Assembly: GCA_022844065.1 (NCBI GenBank)
Contig: JALHML010000008.1
Coordinates: 1-12,159 of the forward strand
Length of the DNA stretch: 12,159 nucleotides
Direction of reading: 5' to 3'
Source: Minisyncoccota bacterium
GTDB taxonomy: Bacteria > Patescibacteriota > Minisyncoccia > Phycocordibacterales > Phycocordibacteraceae
Made by a program: the position numbers and the translations under genes. The notes beneath the pieces are model-generated. The model worked only from the letters and a program-made list of their open reading frames with translations. It was not told the origin of the DNA and ran no database searches. Of the stretch, positions 1 through 5,811 are shown in pieces. Every line of letters begins with the position of its first letter. Within the stretch, counting starts at the first letter, position 1.

Positions 1-275
1 GATTGAGCATCCATGTAGATTCCGTAGAACTCGTTTACCGTACGCGCTCCTGAGAGCCTGACGCGAAGGTCGGCCTCAGAAACGACGGGTTCTGCCGTAA
101 CAGGTTCGAAAACGTGCGGCTCGTCCCGATACTCTTCGGGTGAGTCGCGCTGCAGCACCGCAGACTCTGGTGTGTGTCGATCCTTCTTACGAAACATCGC
201 CTTTGCAAGGGCGATTAGTCCGAACGCCAGCACCACACCAATGACGATGCCGATGATAATTTTCTCTGCGTCCAC
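1..275 (-). CDS. Membrane-anchored protein of unknown function, N-terminal part only
   Basis: The GTG at 275-273 opens a frame of 91 codons that leaves the window without a stop. Residues about 6-25 form one hydrophobic segment (IIIGIVIGVVLAFGLIALAK), followed by a basic stop-transfer patch (RKKDR) and a polar, Glu/Pro-rich linker; this suggests an N-terminal anchor with the rest in the cytoplasm. The start is supported by an AAAGGA Shine-Dalgarno sequence (283-288) 7 nt upstream, the clearest one in the window, and by a TTGACA -35 element further upstream. I do not recognise a family. The rest of the protein lies to the left, and the part seen is too low in complexity for a functional call. 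That it is a real gene is well supported by the SD, the promoter and the TM pattern. Confidence 0.75.
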   Translation of the reverse strand, partial: MDAEKIIIGIVIGVVLAFGLIALAKAMFRKKDRHTPESAVLQRDSPEEYRDEPHVFEPVTAEPVVSEADLRVRLSGARTVNEFYGIYMDAQ

Positions 276-315
276 TTCTCTATCCTTTCAAATGGGAGCA
301 ATTTAGTCCGGATGA

Positions 316-344
316 ACATTAAAATAAATATACACCTTTGTCAA
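316..344 (-). promoter_or_regulatory. Promoter candidate for the partial membrane-protein gene
   Basis: On the minus strand a perfect -35 TTGACA (339-344) is followed after 17 nt by TAATGT (316-321), a weak -10. Transcription would start near 309, giving a leader of about 34 nt that contains the AAAGGA ribosome-binding site. The -10 is only a half match, so the assignment rests mainly on the -35 and the position. Confidence 0.45.
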
Positions 345-378
345 ATACTGTAGAGCTGTGTACCAGCAATTTTACTCT

Positions 379-434
379 CTCTTTTTTCTTAAAGAGCCGG
401 GGCCGCCCCAAGATTTACTTGGCGCGGCCCCGGC
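379..434. repeat. Strong GC-rich inverted repeat, terminator-like, with an adjoining AU hairpin
   Basis: Positions 396-412 (GCCGGGGCCGCCCCAAG) pair with 418-434 across a 5-nt ATTTA loop: a 17-bp stem with one mismatch. Next to it, 379-384 (CTCTTT) can pair with 391-396 (AAAGAG). Neither strand has a clean U-run straight after the GC stem, so it is not a textbook intrinsic terminator. It could end or stabilise the 3' end of a minus-strand transcript coming from the kinase operon or from the promoter-like site at 615-657. Orientation is unresolved. Confidence 0.6.
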
Positions 435-608
435 ATCAATCCTTTAGTTTCCGTATCATACAGGCGCTTCTCGCTTAGCGTCTGGTAAGAACTCTTTCCC
501 GTATGCCGTGCATCATTTCCGTAGAGATGCCCGGCGTAAATGTTTTGAGAAAGAACTATGAGGGATGAGCAGGGGAGCGCGTGCGCTTTCCGTGCGAATC
601 CTCAACAG
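396..608 (-). ncRNA. Putative structured non-coding transcript downstream of the sensor kinase
   Basis: This stretch has no convincing reading frame; the longest ATG frames noted are 13 codons (-) and 21 codons (+). On the minus strand it begins just after a -10-like TATAAG (615-620) preceded by three TTCA-type repeats, and ends in the GC-rich stem at 396-434. Inside, 505-508/532-535 and 510-514/526-530 form a 9-bp hairpin (GCCG and GCATC paired with GATGC and CGGC); its internal mismatch is G-A on the minus strand and T-C on the plus strand, so minus is favoured. It may instead be the 3' UTR of the kinase operon or spacer. No known RNA family is recognised. Confidence 0.3.
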
Positions 609-614
609 CGCTAT

Positions 615-657
615 CTTATAAAAGAGAGAATGAATCCGTCGTGAACAGGTTCATGAA
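615..657 (-). promoter_or_regulatory. TTCA-repeat array before a TATAAG -10: candidate response-regulator target promoter
   Basis: Read on the minus strand, TTCATG (652-657), TTCACG (640-645) and TTCATT (629-634) lie 12 and 11 bp apart, followed 8 nt later by TATAAG (615-620). Direct repeats at about one helical turn ending near the -35 position are characteristic of OmpR/PhoB-family activated promoters, where a good -35 is not needed. Two TTCATG copies exactly 11 bp apart also precede the response-regulator gene. The site lies just past the kinase stop codon, so its product would be the interval to the left. Confidence 0.4.
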
Positions 658-660
658 GCA

Positions 661-1794
661 CTAGGAGAAATCAACGGACACTTCGTTGGCGGTGTTGGTG
701 TTTCCATTTGCAAGTGGATCCGGAAGATTCTTTGCTCCAACCGCCGGAAGGATGATGCGGATTTCCGTACCTTTGCCTGGTGTGCTGCGTATCGTTATGC
801 CGCCCTTATGCAATCTGACGATCTCGTTGACGATAGCGAGGCCAAGTCCTGAGGTACCGGTGCCGATACCACGCGCGCGGGATGTGTCACCGCGATAGAA
901 CGGTTCGAAGATATGAAAGAGATCCTTCTGGTCGATACCAATGCCGGTGTCCTTCACCGAAAGCATCACCTTGTTGCCTGGCTCTGGTGCAACCGTAACG
1001 GTTACTGACCCACCCTTGTCTTTAGGGGTGTAGTTCACTGCGTTCTTAACAAGGTTTGTAACCACCTGTTCAAGTGCAACGCTATTCCCGCAGACAAGAC
1101 AGTCTTCGTCTATAACTGAAATGAGTCGCACGCCGCGGGAGTCTGCAAGTGCTTGGTGTCGCTCCAGGATAGTGCGTGAGAGTACACAAAGATTGGTTGG
1201 CTCGAACACCATACGGCGAGGCCGGGTAAGGGTATCGAAGGAGAGAAGGTTGTTTATGGTCTCTGAAATACGGTCGAGCTCAACGATGGTGTCGTCGAAT
1301 GTCTCTCGTACTGATTCCGGGAGTTTTGGATCGAAGAGCGCAACCTCGGTGTTGGTCTTTATGATGGCGAGGGGCGTGCGTATCTCGTGGGCTATGTTTC
1401 CGATGAACTTCTTTTGGAACTGGAGGCTATTGCGTGTAGGCCAGAGTGCAAAGCGGGCAATGAGGAGTCCGAATAGAACATTGAGAACAATGAGGATAAT
1501 CGCTGCATAGAGATGCGTCTCGCTGCTTACGGTCTCTAGTGTTTGCGCAAGGCTTTGAGAAGAGACGCTGGAATCAAGGAATACTCCATTTACGACCCTG
1601 TCGCTAACGGCAGATAGCGTGCGCTCCTGCGCGTACCCAATACCCCAGGCGAGAACCAAGAGGGAAATGAGCGCGAGAATCACCTGCAAACCCACGACAT
1701 TTGTCGCGGTCTTATAAAACAGGTTATACCGATACTTATCGGTTAAGTCGGTAACCCACGCCACGTACGGTTTCGAAGAGGGGTGCGTCTGCAT
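661..1794 (-). CDS. Sensor histidine kinase of a two-component system
   Basis: This is a 377-aa membrane sensor kinase that should autophosphorylate on His136 and pass the phosphate to Asp53 of the regulator encoded just upstream. Two TM helices (about 33-54 and 95-115) enclose a short extracytoplasmic loop of about 40 residues. No HAMP domain follows; a short linker leads to the HisKA box (NIAHEIRTPL). The HATPase domain has the N box (NLVKNAVNYTP, Asn247/251), G1 (DTGIGI, from Asp282), F box (FEPFYRG) and G2 (GLGLAI). The tail is Asn/Thr-rich. The ATG at 1794 is preferred; a TTG at 1803 and a GTG about ten codons downstream are alternatives. The ATG choice overlaps the regulator by 59 nt, implying translational coupling. 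The small sensor loop gives no ligand. Confidence 0.93.
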   Translation of the reverse strand: MQTHPSSKPYVAWVTDLTDKYRYNLFYKTATNVVGLQVILALISLLVLAWGIGYAQERTLSAVSDRVVNGVFLDSSVSSQSLAQTLETVSSETHLYAAIILIVLNVLFGLLIARFALWPTRNSLQFQKKFIGNIAHEIRTPLAIIKTNTEVALFDPKLPESVRETFDDTIVELDRISETINNLLSFDTLTRPRRMVFEPTNLCVLSRTILERHQALADSRGVRLISVIDEDCLVCGNSVALEQVVTNLVKNAVNYTPKDKGGSVTVTVAPEPGNKVMLSVKDTGIGIDQKDLFHIFEPFYRGDTSRARGIGTGTSGLGLAIVNEIVRLHKGGITIRSTPGKGTEIRIILPAVGAKNLPDPLANGNTNTANEVSVDFS

Positions 1795-2410
1795 AAGTAT
1801 CAAGCTTCTTGCGAAGGTTCTTCATATGTACATCAAGAACGTTTGAGAAGCCAGGGAAGTCAAAGCTCCAGACGTGGTCAAGGATGCTCTCGCGCGTGAG
1901 GGCTTCATCCGGATGTCGCATGAAGTACTCAAGCAAAGAATACTCCTTAAGGGTGAGTTGCATAAGTTTGCCTCCCTTCGTAACGGTGCGTGCACCGGTA
2001 TCGAGCTCGATATCGCGCACCGTCATCTTTGTCAGCACGGTCTGCTCAGGGCGGCGGAGCACCGCATTGATGCGCGCAACGAGTTCTTCGAAAGAGAATG
2101 GCTTTGCAAGATAGTCGTCTGCACCCGTGTTAAGGAGCTCAACCTTATACTCCGTCTCGTCGCGAGCCGTGAGAATAATGATTGGTGTGGTGACGCCCTC
2201 CTTACGCGCTTCACGGGTGATGGTGGCGCCGTCGATCCCGGGTAGCATGAGATCGAGCAAGATGAGGTCGTACTCGTCGCGATACAACAGAATGCGCGTG
2301 CGTGCCTTCTCGCTCTCTGCGATCCAGTCAACGGCGAATCCCTTGCTCTCGAGGCCGCGCTTCAGTCCCTCCGCGAGTTTCGCTTCGTCTTCAACGATGA
2401 GTATGCGCAT
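1736..2410 (-). CDS. OmpR/PhoB-family response regulator
   Basis: The 224-aa protein has an N-terminal receiver domain (about 1-118) with the acidic pocket ED (7-8), phospho-acceptor Asp53 (in LILLDLMLPG), Thr81 and Lys103 (AKPF), and a C-terminal winged-helix DNA-binding domain (about 126-223) ending in the typical RGVGYRLNR. Length and layout are standard for the family. It is the first gene of a minus-strand operon with the sensor kinase. Upstream of its ATG are two TTCATG repeats exactly 11 bp apart, a likely binding site for itself, so positive or negative autoregulation is inferred. No Shine-Dalgarno sequence is visible before the ATG. The regulon cannot be deduced from protein sequence alone. 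Confidence 0.95.
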   Translation of the reverse strand: MRILIVEDEAKLAEGLKRGLESKGFAVDWIAESEKARTRILLYRDEYDLILLDLMLPGIDGATITREARKEGVTTPIIILTARDETEYKVELLNTGADDYLAKPFSFEELVARINAVLRRPEQTVLTKMTVRDIELDTGARTVTKGGKLMQLTLKEYSLLEYFMRHPDEALTRESILDHVWSFDFPGFSNVLDVHMKNLRKKLDTYADAPLFETVRGVGYRLNR

Positions 2411-2450
2411 GAATAGAAGTTCTAATGACTAAATATCTGTAGGGAAACTG

Positions 2451-2479
2451 TATCTATTAGACCATGAAGCCTTCATGAA
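2451..2479 (-). promoter_or_regulatory. TTCATG direct repeats upstream of the response regulator (autoregulatory site candidate)
   Basis: On the minus strand TTCATG (2474-2479) is repeated at 2463-2468, an exact 11-bp period, the geometry bound by OmpR-family dimers. The same bases also read as the palindrome CATGAAGCCTTCATG (2463-2477). Six nt downstream lies TAGATA (2451-2456), a weak -10 candidate. The operon leader would be about 35-40 nt. The -10 is uncertain; the repeat itself is plain. Confidence 0.45.
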
Positions 2480-2506
2480 CGAATATAGAAGGCGCTACCT
2501 GGTATT

Positions 2507-2534
2507 AAAAAGGGGAAGGCAACGTACCTTCCCC
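2507..2534 (-). terminator. Intrinsic terminator on the minus strand
   Basis: GGGGAAGG (2512-2519) and CCTTCCCC (2527-2534) form a perfect 8-bp stem with a 7-nt loop. On the minus strand it is followed by five T (2507-2511). The U-run is only on the minus side. It sits upstream of the response-regulator promoter, so it must end some minus-strand transcript starting between here and nrdA, where no protein gene is seen. Confidence 0.75.
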
Positions 2535-2611
2535 CGGCGTCATGAATGCATGCACCTAATCAGGGACTTCGGGTCCGCACACTGATCGGTCCGTACTGGC
2601 AGCCCTGCCTT
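2507..2611 (-). ncRNA. Candidate small RNA of about 100 nt between the regulator operon and nrdA
   Basis: The minus strand carries a -10 TAAAAT (2617-2622), 18 nt after GTGAAA (2641-2646, 4 of 6 to the -35 consensus), and about 100 nt later the intrinsic terminator at 2507-2534. Between them a bulged hairpin pairs 2559-2567 with 2573-2576 and 2582-2586 (ATCAG+GGAC with GTCC+CTGAT), and the 5' end contains the self-complementary GGCAGGGCTGCC (2597-2608). No reading frame of note is present. It does not carry the conserved elements of SRP, tmRNA, 6S or RNase P RNA that I know. The function is unknown. Confidence 0.4.
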
Positions 2612-2651
2612 CTAACATTTTAACCCTAAAACACCCGCTATTTCACGGCTT

Positions 2652-2717
2652 TATATAAGGCTCTAAAAAGATGTGTCTTGAATGCTTCAAGTTATGTTTT
2701 CTGCTGGTTTATGCACA
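2652..2717 (+). promoter_or_regulatory. nrdA upstream region: TATATAAG, palindrome and a consensus DnaA box
   Basis: The plus strand has a -10-like TATATAAG (2652-2659) without a recognisable -35, then a 15-nt inverted repeat CTTGAATGCTTCAAG (2677-2691), then TTATGCACA (2709-2717), an exact match to the DnaA box TTATNCACA. DnaA is known to act at the E. coli nrdAB promoter, which makes the box worth noting here. No NrdR box was found. The transcription start is not fixed by the sequence; if it lies near 2665, the DnaA box is within the transcribed leader. Confidence 0.35.
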
Positions 2718-2736
2718 CTGAGAATTGGGTGAAGAC

Positions 2737-2884
2737 GGGTTACGATACAGAGGTCAACACAGCCGAATGCAGTCGAGGAAACGCGAGAGCCCAGCGCTAC
2801 GGCGCCCTCTACGCGCCACGAAGTGGAGCGAAATCCCTGCCAGCGACGAAACCAAGGCTGACTTATAAACGTGCCGCGTAACCT
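2737..2884 (+). promoter_or_regulatory. Multi-stem structured RNA leader of nrdAB (riboswitch-like, family not recognised)
   Basis: A nested set of complementary segments spans 148 nt. P1: 2737-2744 (GGGTTACG) with 2877-2884 (CGTAACCT), 8 pairs including one G-U. P2: 2753-2755 and 2761-2764 (GTC, AGCC) with 2856-2862 (GGCTGAC), with a 5-nt bulge. P3: 2769-2772 with 2837-2840 (GCAG/CTGC). P4: 2786-2810, AGAG/CTCT plus GCGC-TACG-GCGC, a UNCG-type tetraloop. P5: 2812-2830, CGC and CCAC paired across a GAA loop with GTGG and GCG, with a G-A mismatch. Junctions are purine-rich (GGAAAC, GCGAAA, GACGAAA). P1 ends 3 nt before the GGGA likely used as ribosome-binding site (2888-2891), so folding could gate nrdA translation. 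I find no B12, SAM, THF, c-di-GMP or Mn2+ riboswitch consensus. Confidence 0.5.
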
Positions 2885-2897
2885 ACGGGATTACCTT

Positions 2898-5765
2898 ATG
2901 AAGCAGGTCAAAAAAAGGAATGGAAGCATTGTCGACTTTGAGGAAGCAAAGATAACAGATGCACTGAGGAAAGCTTTTGCGAGTGTTGAGGTTGGTGTAA
3001 CTGAGGAGATACTCGAGAACGTTACGAATGGCGTACTCGAGGACCTTTCAATGAAATTCGGGGAGGAGCAGATTCCCTCGGTGGAGAACGTACAGGACCT
3101 TGTTGAGCTCGCTCTTATGGAAGCGGGCTATCTTTCTGTCGCCAAGCACTACATCGTGTACCGCTACGAGCACACAAAGATCCGCGAGGAGAAGAAACAA
3201 GAGGTTCTTGAGAAGATTGAAGAAGAGGGTCTTCTTATAACGACCGCCTCCGGAAAGCAGGAGCGCTTCAATGAGGTGAAGCTTCGCCAGACCTTGCAGC
3301 ACCTCGCAGACCAGGAGCATGTCGGCAGCTTCGACATCGATCACATCCTCTCGCAACTCAAGTACGAGCTCTACGAGGGCATGACGACGGCTGAGGTAGG
3401 GAAGGCACTCATCATGGTGGTGCGTTCTATGATCGAACGTGATCCTGCCTACTCACGCCTCGCATCCCGTCTCCTTTTGAACCGCCTTTATGCAGAAGTG
3501 TTCGGAGCTGAGTTCGATGCCAAGAATCCGCTTGATGCGCATGAGCGCGTGTTCGTTGCCAACATGCAGCGTTTGGTTGCTGAAGGAAACCTCGACGAGC
3601 GCATGGCCGAGTTCGATCTAAAGAAACTCGCACGTGCCATGAAGGTTGAGAATGACACCTTGTTCGAGTACATGGGTCTCGAGATCATGATCAGCCGATA
3701 CTGCATGGAGGACCCGAAAGCTCGAAAGACTCTTGAGACTCCGCAGATGCTCTGGATGCGTATCGCTATGGGTCTTGCGATTGCGGAAAAGCCAGAGGCG
3801 AGAGAAGCAGCCGCACTTGAGTTCTACGAGGTGCTTTCAAACTTCCTCTACACCCCAGGCGGCCGCACACTCTTCCAGTCTGGCTTCAAGAAGGCCCAGA
3901 TGTCGAACTGCTTCCTTAACTCTGTTCCGGATTCTCTCGACGGCATCTTCAAGTCCATCTCGGACAATGCTCAGTATCTTAAATGGTCTGGCGGCACCGG
4001 TACTGACTGGACGAAGGTTCGCGCAACCGGCTCCTTTATTAAGGGCACTGGTGTTGGTTCTCAGGGTATCGTTCCGTTCTTAAAGGTTGCGAACGACGTA
4101 AACATCGCAATTAACCGCTCCGGCAAGCGCCGTGGTGCGGGCTGCGTGTATCTTGAGACCTGGCACCTCGACATCGAGGACTTCCTCGAGCTTCGTAAGA
4201 ACACGGGAGACGAGCGACGTCGTACCCACGACATCAACACGGCGAACTGGATTCCGGATCTCTTTATGAAGCGCGTGCGTGACAACGGGGAATGGACCTT
4301 GTTCTCGCCAAGTGACGTACCTGACCTTCATGACCTCTATGGGGCAGCATTCGAGACCGCGTACATCGAGTACGAAGCAAAGGCGGATCGCGGCGAGATT
4401 GAGCTCTTCAAGCGCATCCCAGCCACTGACCTCTGGAAAAAGATGATCGGTATGTTGTTCGAGACCGGGCATCCTTGGATTACCTGGAAGGACCCGTCGA
4501 ACGTCAGGTCCCCACAGGATCATGCAGGTGTGGTGCACAACTCAAACCTTTGCACTGAGATTACACTCAACACCTCAGACGACGAGACTGCCGTCTGTAC
4601 GCTTGGCTCACTCAACTTCGCGAAGTTCGTGACGCCGGACGCGAATGGTGTTATGCGTTTCGACCATGAGATGGTTGCGCGCGTTACGCGCACTGCAATC
4701 CGCATGCTCGACAACGTCATTGACCTCAATTTCTATCCAACGATTGATGCGGAGAATGGAAACACTCGTCATCGTCCAGTTGGACTTGGTGTTCGCGGAT
4801 ATCATGACGCTCTCTACATGCTCGGCATTCAGTTCGATTCGCCCGAGGCCCTCAACTTCGCGGACGAGAGCATGGAGGTTGTCGCGTACTACGCGATCCT
4901 CGGCTCAAGCGAGCTCGCAAAGGAACGCGGTACATACTCCTCATACAAGGGAAGTAAGTGGGACCGAAACCTCTTCCCGCAGGACACCATCGACCTTCTT
5001 GCCAAAGAGCGTGGCGAAGAGATTAAGGTGAAGCGTGACGGCAAGCTTGATTGGACGCCGGTTCGCGAACACGTGAAGGCACACGGTATGCGTAACTCAA
5101 ACACCATGGCTATTGCGCCAACCGCTTCAACCGCGAATCTTGTCGGCTGCATCCCATGTGTTGAGCCGATCTACAAGAACATCTACGTGAAGAGCAACAA
5201 GGAAGGAGAGTTCGTTGTGGTGAACAAGTACCTCGTTGAGGACTTGAAGAAGGCGGGACTGTGGAGTGCTGGCATGTTGAACCGCATCAAATATGCGGAC
5301 GGCAGTATCCAGAACATCGATGAAATCCCGCGCGTCCTTAAGGAGAAGTACAAGGAGGTGTTCGAGATCGACGGCAAGTGGCTCGTAGAAGCGGCCGCAC
5401 GTCGTGGAAAGTGGATCGATCAATCCCAGTCCCTAAACATCTTCTACAACGGCACCTCAGGCAAGGAACTCTCCGACATCTACTTCATGGCGTGGGAGAT
5501 GGGACTTAAGACCACCTACTACCTCCGTACCCTTGGCGCGTCCCAGGTTGAGAAGGCAACCGTCTCAACAGCAGAGTACGGTTCAACCCATAACCGTGCA
5601 GCAGGAGGTTCCGTTGTTGCGACAAGTGTTGTTATTGAAGAAGTTGCTGAAGCAGCTCCTGAGCTTGCTATCCCGAGCGGATTCTCAGCAAGCGAGTGGC
5701 AAGCCAAGATGGCACGAGTTGCCGCCGGAGAAGAGGCAGGTGTGTGCGAATCTTGTGAAAGTTAG
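2898..5765 (+). CDS. nrdA: Class I ribonucleoside-diphosphate reductase, large (alpha) subunit with two ATP-cones
   Basis: The 955-aa catalytic subunit reduces ribonucleoside diphosphates to deoxy forms using a radical supplied by NrdB. Residues 1-91 form an N-terminal ATP-cone (VKKRNGS). Residues about 110-203 form a second cone, aligned with the E. coli one but starting ITTASGK, so the KRxG nucleotide contact is lost. The barrel carries the redox Cys338 (SNC), the Asn550-Cys552-Glu554 active-site triad (NLCTE), Cys567, the Tyr874-Tyr875 radical-transfer pair (YYLRT), and the C-terminal redox pair CESC (950/953). At 955 aa it is longer than E. coli NrdA (about 760), mostly from the extra cone and linkers. 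The ATG at 2898 is chosen because MKQVKKRNG matches the family start and GGGA lies 7 nt upstream; the in-frame GTG at 2871 falls in the leader structure. It forms an operon with nrdB. Confidence 0.98.
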   Translation: MKQVKKRNGSIVDFEEAKITDALRKAFASVEVGVTEEILENVTNGVLEDLSMKFGEEQIPSVENVQDLVELALMEAGYLSVAKHYIVYRYEHTKIREEKKQEVLEKIEEEGLLITTASGKQERFNEVKLRQTLQHLADQEHVGSFDIDHILSQLKYELYEGMTTAEVGKALIMVVRSMIERDPAYSRLASRLLLNRLYAEVFGAEFDAKNPLDAHERVFVANMQRLVAEGNLDERMAEFDLKKLARAMKVENDTLFEYMGLEIMISRYCMEDPKARKTLETPQMLWMRIAMGLAIAEKPEAREAAALEFYEVLSNFLYTPGGRTLFQSGFKKAQMSNCFLNSVPDSLDGIFKSISDNAQYLKWSGGTGTDWTKVRATGSFIKGTGVGSQGIVPFLKVANDVNIAINRSGKRRGAGCVYLETWHLDIEDFLELRKNTGDERRRTHDINTANWIPDLFMKRVRDNGEWTLFSPSDVPDLHDLYGAAFETAYIEYEAKADRGEIELFKRIPATDLWKKMIGMLFETGHPWITWKDPSNVRSPQDHAGVVHNSNLCTEITLNTSDDETAVCTLGSLNFAKFVTPDANGVMRFDHEMVARVTRTAIRMLDNVIDLNFYPTIDAENGNTRHRPVGLGVRGYHDALYMLGIQFDSPEALNFADESMEVVAYYAILGSSELAKERGTYSSYKGSKWDRNLFPQDTIDLLAKERGEEIKVKRDGKLDWTPVREHVKAHGMRNSNTMAIAPTASTANLVGCIPCVEPIYKNIYVKSNKEGEFVVVNKYLVEDLKKAGLWSAGMLNRIKYADGSIQNIDEIPRVLKEKYKEVFEIDGKWLVEAAARRGKWIDQSQSLNIFYNGTSGKELSDIYFMAWEMGLKTTYYLRTLGASQVEKATVSTAEYGSTHNRAAGGSVVATSVVIEEVAEAAPELAIPSGFSASEWQAKMARVAAGEEAGVCESCES

Positions 5766-5811
5766 TCCTAGCAAACGCTGACTTATTATTGTTCTTTAAA
5801 AATCCCGAACT

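Noticed and set aside
2600-2700. NrdR box upstream of nrdA
   Set aside because: TTTATATAAG is AT-rich and partly palindromic but lacks the flanking ACA/TGT of the NrdR consensus, and no paired box exists.
2678-2881. A 67-codon plus-strand frame (TTG start) overlapping the nrdA start
   Set aside because: It coincides with the structured leader RNA, has no ribosome-binding site, and its product has no protein-like pattern.
2700-2890. Cobalamin riboswitch or RNase P RNA in the nrdA leader (GAGGAAA resemblance)
   Set aside because: No B12 box, and class I reductase does not use cobalamin; the other RNase P conserved blocks are missing and the domain is far too short.
2871-2897. GTG at 2871 as nrdA start, adding nine residues
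   Set aside because: It lacks an SD, lies inside the closing-stem region, and family members begin close to the VKKRNG motif reached from the ATG at 2898.
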